Shown: piece by piece, positions 7,379 to 16,723 of the stretch
Position numbering within the stretch: position 1 is the stretch's first letter
Layout: each line of letters starts with the position of its first letter
Assembly (NCBI GenBank): GCA_030603695.1
Contig: JAUVXF010000010.1
Coordinates: 27,722-91,721, forward strand
Source of the DNA: Natronohydrobacter sp.
Lineage (GTDB): Bacteria > Pseudomonadota > Alphaproteobacteria > Rhodobacterales > Rhodobacteraceae
Reading direction: 5' to 3'
Length of the DNA stretch: 64,000 nucleotides
The notes under the pieces: generated by a model
What the model saw: the letters and a program-made list of their open reading frames with translations, nothing else
Told to the model about the DNA's origin: nothing
Databases searched by the model: none
Position numbers and translations under genes: made by a program

Positions 7379-9109
7379 TTACTGATCCATATAGATATGG
7401 GTTTCCGCCTGCGCGCCGGGATGGGTGACAGCGCCCCAACGCGCGCCCCCCACAAGGCGCGCGAATTTCCAGATGGCGCCAGAAGCGTATTCTGTGGGTT
7501 TGGGGCCGGGCCATGCGGCCTTGCGGCTGGCCAGTTCGGCCTCTGGCAGCGCCACCGACAATTCGCCCGTCACCGCGTTGATGGTGATCATATCGCCATC
7601 GCGCAGCAAGGCGATTGGCCCGCCATGGGCGGCTTCTGGCCCGACATGGCCCACACAGAACCCGCGTGTGGCCCCGGAAAACCGGCCATCAGTGATAAGC
7701 GCCACTTTCTTGCCCATCCCCTGCCCCGAAATTGCGGCCGTGGTGGCCAGCATTTCGCGCATGCCCGGCCCCCCTGCGGGGCCTTCGTTGCGGATGACGA
7801 TCACATCGCCGGGCGCATAGGCGCGCTGGCGCACGGCCTCATAGGCATCTTCCTCGCATTCAAACACGCGGGCGGGGCCGGTGAAAACCTGCTCCTCGGC
7901 GCTCATGCCTGCAACTTTCACAATGGCGCCATCGGGGGCCAGATTGCCGCGCAGGCCAACCACGCCGCCTGTTGCTGTCAGGGGCGTGGCGGCGGGATAG
8001 ATCACGCGGCCATCGGCATCGCCTGTGATATGATCCAGTTCTTCGCCCAGGCTGCGGCCAGAGGCGGTGATGCACTCTTCATGCAATAGCCCCAATTTGC
8101 GCAATTCCTTCAGCACCACAGGCACGCCGCCCACCTCATAGAGGTCTTTGGCCACATATTTCCCACCGGGGCGCAGATCGCAAAACCACGGGGTATCGCG
8201 CATGATATCCGTGACATCGAAGAGATCGAAATCAATTCCGGCCTCATGCGCGATTGCGGGCAGGTGCAGGGCGGCATTGGTGCTGCCGCCCGTGCAGGCC
8301 ACCACGCGGGCCGCATTTTCAAGGCTTTTGCGGGTGACGATATCGCGCGCGCGGATGTTTTTGGCGATCAGGTTCAGCACCGCTTCGCCGCTGGCGCGGC
8401 CATAGGCATCGCGGCTTTCATAGGGGGCGGGCGCGCCAGAGGAATTGAGCAGCGCAAGCCCCATCGCCTCTGACACGCAGGCCATGGTATTGGCGGTATA
8501 TTGCGCGCCGCAAGCGCCTGCGCCGGGGCAGGCAACGCGCTCTATGATCGCCAGTTCCGCATCCGAGAGCGTGCCGGCCTGATGCTTGCCCACGGCTTCG
8601 AACACATCCTGCACGGTGACATCCTGCCCATTCAGGCGCCCCGGCAGGATAGACCCGCCATAAATGAACACCGACGGCACATTCAGCCGCACCATGGCCA
8701 TCATCATGCCCGGCAAGCTTTTGTCGCAGCCCGCAAGCCCGACAAGCGCATCATAGCAATGCCCGCGCATTGTCAGCTCCACCGTATCGGCAATCGCATC
8801 GCGCGAGGCGAGCGAAGAGCGCATGCCCTCATGGCCCATTGCAATACCATCTGTCACCGTGATGGTGGTGAATTCGCGCGCCGTGCCGCCTGCCTGCTTG
8901 ACCCCGGCCTTCACCGCCTGCGCCTGACGGTTCAGCGTGATATTGCAGGGCGCGGCCTCGTTCCAGCAGGTCGCCACACCGACCCAGGGTTGGTTGATCT
9001 CTTCCTCGCTCAGCCCCATGGCATAGAAGTAACTGCGCTGGGGCGCACGGGCGGGGCCTTCGGTGACATGGCGGCTGGGCAGGCGGGATTTGTCAAAACG
9101 CGGCGACAT
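7379..9109 (-). CDS. ilvD: Dihydroxy-acid dehydratase IlvD
   Basis: Protein of 576 residues. It dehydrates 2,3-dihydroxyisovalerate and its homologue to the 2-keto acids of valine and isoleucine synthesis. Iron-sulfur cluster signatures are visible in [10 protein letters not shown] and in [18 protein letters not shown], and the C-terminal half has the conserved [15 protein letters not shown]. Start supported by AAGGAG 6 bases before the ATG. Single gene, closed by the hairpin at 7338-7370. Confidence 0.96.
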   Translation of the reverse strand: MSPRFDKSRLPSRHVTEGPARAPQRSYFYAMGLSEEEINQPWVGVATCWNEAAPCNITLNRQAQAVKAGVKQAGGTAREFTTITVTDGIAMGHEGMRSSLASRDAIADTVELTMRGHCYDALVGLAGCDKSLPGMMMAMVRLNVPSVFIYGGSILPGRLNGQDVTVQDVFEAVGKHQAGTLSDAELAIIERVACPGAGACGAQYTANTMACVSEAMGLALLNSSGAPAPYESRDAYGRASGEAVLNLIAKNIRARDIVTRKSLENAARVVACTGGSTNAALHLPAIAHEAGIDFDLFDVTDIMRDTPWFCDLRPGGKYVAKDLYEVGGVPVVLKELRKLGLLHEECITASGRSLGEELDHITGDADGRVIYPAATPLTATGGVVGLRGNLAPDGAIVKVAGMSAEEQVFTGPARVFECEEDAYEAVRQRAYAPGDVIVIRNEGPAGGPGMREMLATTAAISGQGMGKKVALITDGRFSGATRGFCVGHVGPEAAHGGPIALLRDGDMITINAVTGELSVALPEAELASRKAAWPGPKPTEYASGAIWKFARLVGGARWGAVTHPGAQAETHIYMDQ

Positions 9110-9225
9110 TGGCGCTCCTTATGCGGGGTGGCTTGGGCGGGAAAGGTGCTGCCAAGGCCGGGGGATTTCAAGGGCCTTGGCACGGGTTTGGGGGCCAGAC
9201 AGTTGCGCCGGGCCAAAGAGGGCAA

Positions 9226-9540
9226 TCAGAATTTGCTGATACGCCAGATTTCGACGGGTTCCAGCCAGACAAGGCCGGGTTGCTGGGCCATGATTTCAGT
9301 GGTCAGGGTTTCGGCCACGGCTTCGGCTGTGGCACGATCGCGCAGCACCACTTCAAACTTGATGATGGCGAATTCGCGCACCAGTTGCGCGGCCTGCGCG
9401 CGGTGAACGCCATGCGTGCCGCGCCCTCCACCGGGGAAAAGCGACCAACCGCTTAGCCCGGCCTGCGTTAACAGCGCCTCGATCCGTGGTTTCAACAGGC
9501 GCTCTGCAATGATGGTCAGCTTGATTGCGGGATGGGTCAT
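9226..9540 (-). CDS. PII-like protein (SbtB-type partner of SbtA)
   Basis: Protein of 104 residues with the ferredoxin-like alternation expected of PII proteins (KLTIIAERLL at the start, FEVVLRD in the middle, VEIWRI at the end) and a glycine-rich loop GGGRGTHGVHR. It lies 15 bases downstream of the bicarbonate transporter gene. In cyanobacteria the SbtB protein at this position binds adenyl nucleotides and gates SbtA, so the same role is inferred. An SD-like AGGAG lies 9 bases before the start. Confidence 0.75.
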   Translation of the reverse strand: MTHPAIKLTIIAERLLKPRIEALLTQAGLSGWSLFPGGGRGTHGVHRAQAAQLVREFAIIKFEVVLRDRATAEAVAETLTTEIMAQQPGLVWLEPVEIWRISKF

Positions 9541-9555
9541 GTCAGATCACTCCTG

Positions 9556-10548
9556 TCACTGCGAAAAGGCGAATTCTGCCAGCGCCATCCAAAGCGGGAT
9601 GGACAATAGCGCGACCGGCGTTCCAAGGCTGGTGGATGTGCCGATATAGATTGCAGGATTGGCCGAAGGAATTGCCACACGCAAGGTGGGTGGGCCGGAA
9701 ACATCGGAACTGGAGGCCGCCATCACAGCCAGAATGACCACGCCACCGGGCGAAAAGCCCGTGACCATATGCAAGGCCCAGCCCACGCCAAAGCCCAAAG
9801 CCCCATGCACCAGCGGTGCCAACAGCCCATAGGCGGCATAGACATGGGCCACGCGGCGCAGCTCTGCCAGCCGGGAATAGGCTTCCATCCCCATCAGCAG
9901 CATCAGGATAGACAGGAACCCCCGAAACAGTGGCTCATAAAAGCTGGCATAGACAGGATCAGGCCGCGCCAAAAGGCCCAGCGCCACACCCAGCAGCAGG
10001 GCCGACAGGGCCGCACCGCGCAGGCTTTCCGCGATGATCGCGCGCAGGTTCAGCGCGCCCTTGCCTTTGGCCCGCGCCCTCTCTGCCAGCACAATCGCTG
10101 TCAGAAGTGCGGCAATATCCATAAACGGATACAGCGCGGGAACCCATGCCTCATAGCTTAGCCCGTCTTCTTCCAGCATCACCATTCCCGCCGCAAGCGT
10201 AGAGGCCGACACCGCCCCGAACAGCCCCGCCGTGGCCACGCTGTCGCCAAAGCGCAGATTGGGCAAAAGCCCCAGCGTGATCCGGCCCAGAAAGACAATC
10301 CCCACCCCCAATGCAACCGCGGCAAAGGCGGGCAACAGGATATCGCGCAATTCGGCCTCGCGCAGGGCAATCCCCGCACCGATGCCGATTTTCAAAAGCA
10401 GCACGATCACGATGAACTGATACACCGAATCGGGTATTTCCAAGCGGCTGCCCAAAGCTGCAAGCGCCATGCCTGCCAGCAAAAACGCCAAAGTTGGTTT
10501 CTGAAGCTGTGCCAGAAACACCAGAAAGAAATCTGCAATCATATCCAT
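9556..10548 (-). CDS. sbtA: Sodium-dependent bicarbonate transporter (SbtA family)
   Basis: Protein of 330 residues. The start at 10548 is chosen for GGAG 7 bases upstream; an in-frame ATG at 10596 would add 16 residues that do not look like SbtA. About ten hydrophobic segments are arranged as two five-helix halves, with the conserved LLKIGIGAGIALREAEL in the first half and SSSDVSGPPTLRVAIPSANP in the second. Family role: Na+-driven high-affinity HCO3- uptake at the inner membrane. It forms an operon with the PII-like gene and is divergent from a LysR gene. Confidence 0.88.
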   Translation of the reverse strand: MDMIADFFLVFLAQLQKPTLAFLLAGMALAALGSRLEIPDSVYQFIVIVLLLKIGIGAGIALREAELRDILLPAFAAVALGVGIVFLGRITLGLLPNLRFGDSVATAGLFGAVSASTLAAGMVMLEEDGLSYEAWVPALYPFMDIAALLTAIVLAERARAKGKGALNLRAIIAESLRGAALSALLLGVALGLLARPDPVYASFYEPLFRGFLSILMLLMGMEAYSRLAELRRVAHVYAAYGLLAPLVHGALGFGVGWALHMVTGFSPGGVVILAVMAASSSDVSGPPTLRVAIPSANPAIYIGTSTSLGTPVALLSIPLWMALAEFAFSQ

Positions 10549-10600
10549 GCGAAGGCTCCATACCTTGTTCGCAGGGCGGTAAATCAGAGATTTCACTTAT

Positions 10601-10619
10601 ATAAAATTACATGTTTTAT
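10601..10619. promoter_or_regulatory. Inverted repeat in sbtA/LysR divergent promoter, site 1
   Basis: ATAAAA N7 TTTTAT forms a symmetric AT-rich site of LysR type (T-N11-A core). It lies about 55 bases upstream of sbtA. Confidence 0.5.
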
Positions 10620-10628
10620 GGTTATTTG

Positions 10629-10643
10629 TTCTATTATATAGAA
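10629..10643. promoter_or_regulatory. Inverted repeat in sbtA/LysR divergent promoter, site 2
   Basis: TTCTAT TAT ATAGAA is a perfect 6-bp inverted repeat 29 bases upstream of the LysR start. Its centre is 26 bases from that of site 1, fitting a LysR recognition plus activation site pair. Confidence 0.5.
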
Positions 10644-10671
10644 CTTTTATCGTCACCTGATCGGGAACACC

Positions 10672-11544
10672 ATGGCCCATCTGAACCTTCACCACCTGCG
10701 CCTGTTCCGCGCCGTGGCCAGTGATGGCACCCTGACAGGGGCGGCACGCGGTTTGAACCTGTCGCAATCGGCGCTATCCACCCAGTTGCGCAGCCTTGAA
10801 GCCGCGCTTGGCCAAGACCTGTTTGAACGCCGTGGCCGGGGGCTGGTGCTGACAGAGGCGGGGCGGATAGCGCTGGATCATGCCGAGGCGATTTTTCGCA
10901 CCGCAGATGATCTGACCGCCACCTTGCGCGAAACCGGACGCGTGCGCCGCGCCTTGCGCGTGGGCGCGCTGGCCACATTGTCGCGCAATTTCCAAATGCA
11001 ATTCCTGCACCCACTGATCGGGCGGGCAGATATTGAAGTGGTGCTGCGCGCTGGCTCTCAGGAAGAATTGTTGCGCGGGCTAGAAGCGCTGGCGCTGGAT
11101 GTGGTGCTGACAAATCTTGCCCCCGCACGCGATGCCGCAAGTCATTGGCTGGTGCATAATCTGGATGCGCAGCCTGTCAGCCTGATCGGCACACCCGCGC
11201 GCACCAAGGCCCAAACCCAAGGCCTGCGCGCGCATTTGATGGCCCATCCGCTTATCCTTCCTACGCGTGAAACGGCCCTGCGGGCGGGGTTTGATGCGCT
11301 GACAGGGCAATTGGGCATTACCCCGGCCATTGCCGCCGAAGTGGATGACATGGCCATGATCCGGCTTCTGGCGCGGGCCGATGCGGGCTTGGCTGTTATT
11401 CCCCCGATTGTGGTGCAGGATGAATTGCAATCTGGCGCATTGGTCGAACTCGCACGGCTGGAGGGGCTGCGCGAAAACTTTCTGGCCGTCACCTTGCAGC
11501 GCCGCTTTCCCAACCCGCTATTGGCAGAGGTGTTGGGCGGATGA
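10672..11544 (+). CDS. LysR-family regulator, probably of sbtA
   Basis: Protein of 290 residues with an N-terminal winged helix-turn-helix (residues 5-65, LSQSALSTQLRSLEAALGQD) and a periplasmic-binding-like effector domain. It is transcribed away from the bicarbonate transporter operon across 123 bases carrying two inverted repeats. That arrangement matches CmpR/NdhR-type regulators of inorganic carbon uptake in cyanobacteria, so control of sbtA is inferred from position, not from sequence. It is convergent with the GntR gene, with 19 bases between stops. Confidence 0.8.
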   Translation: MAHLNLHHLRLFRAVASDGTLTGAARGLNLSQSALSTQLRSLEAALGQDLFERRGRGLVLTEAGRIALDHAEAIFRTADDLTATLRETGRVRRALRVGALATLSRNFQMQFLHPLIGRADIEVVLRAGSQEELLRGLEALALDVVLTNLAPARDAASHWLVHNLDAQPVSLIGTPARTKAQTQGLRAHLMAHPLILPTRETALRAGFDALTGQLGITPAIAAEVDDMAMIRLLARADAGLAVIPPIVVQDELQSGALVELARLEGLRENFLAVTLQRRFPNPLLAEVLGG

Positions 11545-11563
11545 CATTTGCGCAGAATGCGCC

Positions 11564-12298
11564 CTAGCCTGGCCCACCCGCACGGCGGGCACGGATTTCA
11601 CCGCCCAGCTCCAGAGTATAAGCGGCCAATTCATCCAGCGCGCAACTGGCCTGCGCCAGCTGGCCCTGTTCCAGCGCGTTGGCAAGCCGGGTGTGAAACT
11701 CTACAATCCGCGCGCGCGATCTGGCGGTGAAAGTGATCATGTTCATCAAGGGGTGCATGGCCTCTACCGCGCCGGCCATATGCCACGACAGCACGGGGTT
11801 GCCGGCCGCATCCACCAGCGCACGGTGAAAAGCCACATCAGAGGCGCAAAACCCCTCGTCACTTAGCCCTTGGCCGCTTTGGCGCGCAATCTGGGCGCGC
11901 AGGCTGGCCAGTTGGGCGGGTGTGCGCCGCGTGCAGGCAAGCGGCAGGCAAGCGCGCTCCAAGGCAAAACGCGCCTCGCAGGCCGTTTCAAAATCGATAG
12001 CGTTCATGGACAGCAACAAGGTGGCCGTTGTGGCCAGATGCTCTTGCGCCTGTGCAAAACTCATCTGGTTCACAAAGGCGCCCCCGGTTGCGCCGCGCTG
12101 CGTGCGGATCAGGTTTTGCGCGGCCAGCCGTTTCAGCGCCTTGCGGATTGTGGGCCTTGAAACACCAAACCGCGCGGCCAATTCCCCCTCGGAGGGCAAG
12201 CGGCCATTTGCAGGCAGGCTGCCTGCCACAATCTCATCCCGGATGGCTTGCGCAATCTGCTGCGAATACTCGCGCGTGCTGTCGAGATCAGTTTTCAT
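11564..12298 (-). CDS. GntR/FadR-family transcriptional regulator
   Basis: Protein of 244 residues from the ATG at 12298; a longer frame from 12358 would run through the operator and is unlikely. The N-terminal winged helix is clear (SEGELAARFGVSRPTIRKALKRL), followed by an all-helical FCD ligand-binding domain with the usual histidine and aspartate residues (FCASDVAFHRALVDAAGNPVL). It is divergent from acuI. Two perfect palindromes with the same core lie between the genes, so it probably represses both itself and acuI. The effector is unknown; acrylate or a related acid is a guess from the neighbour. Confidence 0.85.
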   Translation of the reverse strand: MKTDLDSTREYSQQIAQAIRDEIVAGSLPANGRLPSEGELAARFGVSRPTIRKALKRLAAQNLIRTQRGATGGAFVNQMSFAQAQEHLATTATLLLSMNAIDFETACEARFALERACLPLACTRRTPAQLASLRAQIARQSGQGLSDEGFCASDVAFHRALVDAAGNPVLSWHMAGAVEAMHPLMNMITFTARSRARIVEFHTRLANALEQGQLAQASCALDELAAYTLELGGEIRARRAGGPG

Positions 12299-12329
12299 GA
12301 TCGGGCCTGTAGAATTGGGGGGCTGTGAT

Positions 12330-12344
12330 AAATGTCTGACATTT
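12330..12344. promoter_or_regulatory. GntR operator 1
   Basis: AAATGTCTGACATTT is a perfect 7-bp inverted repeat around a single base. It shares the core TGTC N GACA with operator 2, whose centre is 42 bases away (about four helical turns). Confidence 0.7.
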
Positions 12345-12369
12345 ATGTTTTGCAGCACTCTTCCTTGTC

Positions 12370-12388
12370 TGATATGTCAGACATATCA
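12370..12388. promoter_or_regulatory. GntR operator 2
   Basis: TGATATGTCAGACATATCA is a perfect 9-bp inverted repeat around one base, 62 bases upstream of acuI. The form is typical of FadR-subfamily sites. Confidence 0.72.
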
Positions 12389-12450
12389 CGGCCCAGCCAC
12401 GCCGCAAAGTGCTTTGCAGGCCGCCCCTCGCCCAAAACCCCGGAGGATTC

Positions 12451-13443
12451 ATGCAGTTTAACGCCCTGATTGTGGAAAAAGACGCCGACGGCAAAACCCA
12501 TGCGGCTGTCCAGCAGATTGACGAAAGCCAATTGCCTGCGGGCGATGTGACAGTGGCCGTTGAATATTCAACCGTCAATTACAAGGATGGCCTGTGCCTT
12601 GGCCCCGGTGGCGGGCTGGTGCGCAATTACCCCCATGTGCCGGGCATAGATTTTGCGGGCACTGTCACGGCCTCGGATGATGCGCGCTATGCGCCGGGTG
12701 ACAAAGTGGTGCTCACCGGCTGGCGTGTGGGCGAGGCGCATTGGGGCGGCTATGCCCAGCGCGCGCGGGTAAAGGCGGATTGGCTTGTGCCGCTGGCGAA
12801 GGGCATGACCACCCGGCAGGCGATGGCCGTGGGCACAGCCGGATTTACCGCCATGCTGGCCGTGATGGCGCTGGAAGATCACGGGCTAAAGCCGGGTGAT
12901 GGGCCTGTGCTGGTTACGGGCGCGGCAGGGGGTGTTGGCTCTGTCGCGGTGGCGCTGCTGGCGGCGCTGGGGCATGAGGTGGCGGCTGTCACTGGGCGGC
13001 CAGAGGCGGAAGCTTATTTGCGCGATCTGGGCGCAAGCCAGATCGTGCCGCGCGAGATGATCAATGAAACCACAAAGCGGCCACTGGAATCCGAAATCTG
13101 GGCAGGGTGCATCGATTCCGTGGGCGGCGCGATGCTGGCGCGGGTGCTGGGGCAGATGCAATATCGCCGCTCTGTGGCGGCTGTCGGGCTTGCAGGCGGG
13201 GCCAATCTGCCCGCAACCGTTATCCCCTTTCTGCTGCGCGGGGTAAACCTGCTGGGCATAGATTCCGTTCTGCAACCCTATGAAAACCGGATGCGCGCTT
13301 GGGAAAGGCTGGCCAAAGACCTGCCCATGACCAAGCTGGAAGCCATGATCACCCCCGCCACATTGGCTGATCTGCCCCGCCTTGGGGCAGAGATTTTGCA
13401 AGGCCAGATCAAGGGCCGCGTGGTGGTGGATGTAAACGCCTGA
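12451..13443 (+). CDS. acuI: Acrylyl-CoA reductase AcuI (MDR family)
   Basis: Protein of 330 residues; the start at 12451 has GGAGG 5 bases upstream. It is a zinc-free medium-chain reductase of the YhdH/AcuI group: NYKDGLCLGPGG and PHVPGIDFAGTV in the N-terminal domain, the NADPH fold TGAAGGVGSVAVALL in the middle, and QIKGRVVVDV at the end. AcuI reduces toxic acryloyl-CoA to propionyl-CoA in DMSP/acrylate breakdown and in 3-hydroxypropionate assimilation. The usual AcuR and DddL neighbours are absent; a GntR gene with two operators takes the regulator position. Confidence 0.88.
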   Translation: MQFNALIVEKDADGKTHAAVQQIDESQLPAGDVTVAVEYSTVNYKDGLCLGPGGGLVRNYPHVPGIDFAGTVTASDDARYAPGDKVVLTGWRVGEAHWGGYAQRARVKADWLVPLAKGMTTRQAMAVGTAGFTAMLAVMALEDHGLKPGDGPVLVTGAAGGVGSVAVALLAALGHEVAAVTGRPEAEAYLRDLGASQIVPREMINETTKRPLESEIWAGCIDSVGGAMLARVLGQMQYRRSVAAVGLAGGANLPATVIPFLLRGVNLLGIDSVLQPYENRMRAWERLAKDLPMTKLEAMITPATLADLPRLGAEILQGQIKGRVVVDVNA

Positions 13444-13446
13444 AGC

Positions 13447-13480
13447 GGGGGCAGCGCGGCTTGTGCTGCGCGCTACCCCC
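13447..13480. terminator. Hairpin between convergent acuI and bhcD
   Basis: GGGGG C AGCGCG pairs with CGCGCT A CCCCC across a 10-base loop, right after the acuI stop. Being symmetric it can serve either strand; no U-run. Confidence 0.5.
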
Positions 13481-13485
13481 TTGGC

Positions 13486-13509
13486 GCGGCGGGCCTCCTC
13501 ACCCGCCGC
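13486..13509. terminator. Second hairpin between acuI and bhcD
   Basis: GCGGCGGG and CCCGCCGC form a perfect 8-bp stem around an 8-base loop, 8 bases beyond the bhcD stop codon. It probably ends the bhc transcript. Confidence 0.5.
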
Positions 13510-13516
13510 ACCGTTC

Positions 13517-14479
13517 TCAAAACGTGATCTGCTGCGCCAAACCTTGTTCGCGGGCCAATTCCACGGCGCGCGCGGCCACGGCCAGATCTTGCAGGCCAAC
13601 GCCTGTGCCATCAAACAGCGTGATCTGATCGGCAGATACCCGCCCCGGATGGCTGCCCAAAATCACCGCGCCCAATTCCACAATCGCACCCTCGCTCACC
13701 AGCCCGGCGGCAATTGCATGCTGCGCCTCGCCAATGCTGATGGATTGCGCCACCTCGTCGGTAAAGACTGTGGCGCGCGCCAGAATTTCGGGCGCCACCT
13801 CCTGCTTGCCCTTGGTATCTGTGCCCATGCAGGCCAGATGCGTGCCGGGGCGGATATGGTCATCTTGCAAGATCGCCTCGAAACTGGAGGTGATGGTGAT
13901 GATCACATCCGCCTCGGCCCCCAATCGGGGCAGATCAACAGCTTCAAACGGCAATCCCAGCTCTGCCGCGGTTTCCGCCAGACGCGGCAGCATTTCAGGG
14001 TGCAGGTTCCAGCCAACAACCTTCTCAAACTGACGCTGGCGCGCTGCGGCGCGCAACTGAAACGCGCTTTGATGGCCCGCGCCGACCATGCCCAACACTT
14101 TCGCATCCGCCCGCGCCAGATGCTTGATGGATATGGCAGAGGCCGCCGCCGTGCGCAGCGCTGTCAGCAGATTGCCCCCCACCATCGCCACAGGTTTGCC
14201 GCTATCGGGATCAAACAGATAAACCGTGCTTTGGTGATTGGGGATACCGCGCGCGGCATTGCCGGGGAAATAGCCGCCCGCTTTCACCCCCAGCACAGCC
14301 CCGGCCCTGTCCAGCCCGGATTTGAACCCATATTGCCGCCCCTCGCCCAGCGCCTCGCGCACGACAGGAAAGTTATAGGCATCGCGCCGCGCCATGGCGG
14401 CAAAACACTCTTCAATCGCCTCAAAGGCCGATTGGGCATCCACAAGGCCGGATATGGCGGATTCGGGCACGATCCACAT
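13517..14479 (-). CDS. bhcD: Iminosuccinate reductase BhcD
   Basis: Protein of 320 residues of the ornithine cyclodeaminase/mu-crystallin family, with the NAD-binding loop VLGMVGAGHQSAFQL in the middle. In the beta-hydroxyaspartate cycle BhcD reduces iminosuccinate to L-aspartate, renewing the amino donor used by BhcA. The assignment rests on position: it is the last gene of a block with an aldolase, a dehydratase, an aminotransferase and a divergent IclR gene in the order of the characterised Paracoccus cluster. Alone it would only be called an OCD-family dehydrogenase. Confidence 0.9.
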   Translation of the reverse strand: MWIVPESAISGLVDAQSAFEAIEECFAAMARRDAYNFPVVREALGEGRQYGFKSGLDRAGAVLGVKAGGYFPGNAARGIPNHQSTVYLFDPDSGKPVAMVGGNLLTALRTAAASAISIKHLARADAKVLGMVGAGHQSAFQLRAAARQRQFEKVVGWNLHPEMLPRLAETAAELGLPFEAVDLPRLGAEADVIITITSSFEAILQDDHIRPGTHLACMGTDTKGKQEVAPEILARATVFTDEVAQSISIGEAQHAIAAGLVSEGAIVELGAVILGSHPGRVSADQITLFDGTGVGLQDLAVAARAVELAREQGLAQQITF

Positions 14480-14559
14480 GGGGGTATTCCTTTATCTTGA
14501 AAAGAGGGCGGCTTCAGGCACAAGGCCCAAAGCCGCCATGACAGGGGTTCAAAGCGCGC

Positions 14560-15723
14560 TCAGAAAGCCTTGCCGCGGGCGGATACGGGCCAAAGCACTT
14601 CCACCTTGCCGCCGCGCACACCCACATACCAATCATGGACATTGCAGGTCGGGTCGCAATGGCCGGGCACAAGGCGCAGCTTGTCATTCACCTTCAGCAC
14701 ATTCTCCAGGTCTTCGACAACCCCGTGTTCGTCAGAGCATTTGACATATTTCACATCATCGCGCCCATAGATCACTGGCAGGCCACTATCCACCGATTGC
14801 GCCTTCAGCCCGGCATCCACAATCGCCTTGCCGGGTTTGGCATGGCTCATCACCGATGTCAGGATAAACAGCGCGTTTTCCCATTCGCCCTGGTCAATGC
14901 GCTTGCCATCCTTGTCCAGAATGCGCCCGTAATCGGCATCCATAAACGCATAAGAGCCGCATTGCAGTTCGTTATACACGCCAGATGTGCTTTCAAAATA
15001 ATAGCTGCCCGTGCCGCCACCGCCAACGATGTCACAGTCCAGTCCCTCTGCGGCCAGTGTATCCACCGCATCTTTCACCATGGCCACGGCCACGGCAATC
15101 TTGGCCTTGCGGTCTTCATAGCTGTCCATATGCTGCATCGCGCCCTGATAGGCCTGGATACCGGCAAATTTCAGGCCGGGTGCGGCATCAATCGCCTTGG
15201 CAATCTCTACCACGGCGGGGGTGGTGGTCACACCGCACCGGCCTGCACCGCAATCAATCTCCACCAGGCACTCAATCTGCGTGCCATGCTTCACCGCCGC
15301 CGCCGACAGATCGGCCACATTGGCCACATCATCCACACAGCAGATCGCGCGCGCGCCCAGTTTGGGAATACGCGCAAGGCGGTCAATCTTGGCAGGGTCG
15401 CGCACCTGGTTGGAAACAAGCACATCCTTGATCCCCCCACGCGCGAAAACCTCGGCCTCGCTTACCTTCTGGCAGCACACACCACAGGCGCCGCCAAGGC
15501 TTTCTTGCAGCTTGGCCACATCCACGGATTTGTGCATCTTGCCATGCACCCGATGGCGCATGCCATGGGCGCGGGCATAATCGCCCATTTTCTTGATGTT
15601 GCGCTCCAAAGCGTCAAGATCAAGCACCAGACACGGCGTCTGGATATCGGCCTCGCTCATGCCCGGCAGCGCTGGCACATCATAGCCAACCTCAAGGCCC
15701 TCAAATCTGGTCGGTGCGTTCAT
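14560..15723 (-). CDS. bhcC: Beta-hydroxyaspartate aldolase BhcC
   Basis: Protein of 387 residues in the D-threonine aldolase/alanine-racemase-fold family. The PLP lysine is in the motif HGKMHK at residues 60-65 (Lys62 by family analogy), and the metal site near the C-terminus is PGHCDPTCNVHDW. BhcC condenses glyoxylate and glycine to erythro-beta-hydroxyaspartate. Start supported by GAGGGG before the ATG. It lies 15 bases from the bhcB stop and is followed by bhcD after 80 bases. Confidence 0.92.
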   Translation of the reverse strand: MNAPTRFEGLEVGYDVPALPGMSEADIQTPCLVLDLDALERNIKKMGDYARAHGMRHRVHGKMHKSVDVAKLQESLGGACGVCCQKVSEAEVFARGGIKDVLVSNQVRDPAKIDRLARIPKLGARAICCVDDVANVADLSAAAVKHGTQIECLVEIDCGAGRCGVTTTPAVVEIAKAIDAAPGLKFAGIQAYQGAMQHMDSYEDRKAKIAVAVAMVKDAVDTLAAEGLDCDIVGGGGTGSYYFESTSGVYNELQCGSYAFMDADYGRILDKDGKRIDQGEWENALFILTSVMSHAKPGKAIVDAGLKAQSVDSGLPVIYGRDDVKYVKCSDEHGVVEDLENVLKVNDKLRLVPGHCDPTCNVHDWYVGVRGGKVEVLWPVSARGKAF

Positions 15724-15738
15724 GTCATTCCCCTCAGG

Positions 15739-16710
15739 TTACATCTTGATCCAAGGCAGCGTGTCCATATCGACATTGCCACCGGTGATAATCACGCCAA
15801 CACGCTTGCCGGCAAATATCTCTGGGTTTTTCAGGATCGTGGCCAGCGGCACAGCGCAGCTTGCCTCGATCACAATTTTCATGCGCTGCCATGTCAGCTT
15901 CATGGCGGCGATGATCTCCTCTTCCGAGGCCGTCAGAATATCAGTCACATGGTTAGAGACAAAATGCCATGTCAGCTCTTTCAGCGGCACTTTCAAACCA
16001 TCTGCAATCGTGACAGGCGCATCATCGGCAATGATATGGCCCGCCTTGAAACTGCGATAGGCATCATCGGCCTGCTCTGGCTCTGCCGCATAAATCTGCA
16101 CCTGCGGTGCGATATTGGACAGCGTCAGGCATGTCCCAGACACCATGCCGCCCCCGCCAATCGGTGCGATCACGGCATCCAGCCCCTCCACCTGCTCCAG
16201 CAATTCTTTCGAACAGGTCGCCTGCCCGGCAATCACGCGCGGGTCGTTATAGGGGTGGACAAACTCTGCCCCGGTTGCGGCCTGCACTTCGGCAAACACC
16301 GCCTCGCGCGAGGTGGTGGATGGCTCGCATTCAGTAATGATCCCGCCATAGCCCCGCACCGCGGCTTTCTTGGCCTCTGGCGCGGTGCGCGGCATCACCA
16401 CATGGCACGGTATCCCGCGCCGCCCGGCTGCATAGCTCAAAGACAGGGCATGATTGCCGCTCGAATGCGTGGCAACACCGCGCGCGGCCATCTCCTCAGA
16501 CAGGCCAAACACGGCATTGGAGGCACCGCGCACCTTGAACGCGCCCGCTTTCTGGAAATTCTCGCATTTGAAGAACAGCTCTGCCCCCGTCAGCGCATTC
16601 AGATAGCTGGAGGTCAGAACCGGTGTGCGGTGAATATAGGGGGCAATCCGCGCATGGGCGGCCAGCACATCGTCATAGTTCGGAATTATCATGTCATGCA
16701 GGTCTTTCAT
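15739..16710 (-). CDS. bhcB: Beta-hydroxyaspartate dehydratase BhcB
   Basis: Protein of 323 residues of the serine racemase/threonine dehydratase family (PLP fold type II). The start at 16710 gives family length; the longer open frame to 16848 runs back into bhcA and is rejected. The PLP lysine is Lys59 in AFKVRGA, and the phosphate loop is GGGGMVSG. BhcB eliminates water from beta-hydroxyaspartate to give iminosuccinate. It is separated from bhcA by 73 bases filled with two hairpins and a repeated motif. Confidence 0.92.
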   Translation of the reverse strand: MKDLHDMIIPNYDDVLAAHARIAPYIHRTPVLTSSYLNALTGAELFFKCENFQKAGAFKVRGASNAVFGLSEEMAARGVATHSSGNHALSLSYAAGRRGIPCHVVMPRTAPEAKKAAVRGYGGIITECEPSTTSREAVFAEVQAATGAEFVHPYNDPRVIAGQATCSKELLEQVEGLDAVIAPIGGGGMVSGTCLTLSNIAPQVQIYAAEPEQADDAYRSFKAGHIIADDAPVTIADGLKVPLKELTWHFVSNHVTDILTASEEEIIAAMKLTWQRMKIVIEASCAVPLATILKNPEIFAGKRVGVIITGGNVDMDTLPWIKM

Positions 16711-16723
16711 AACCCATCCGCCT

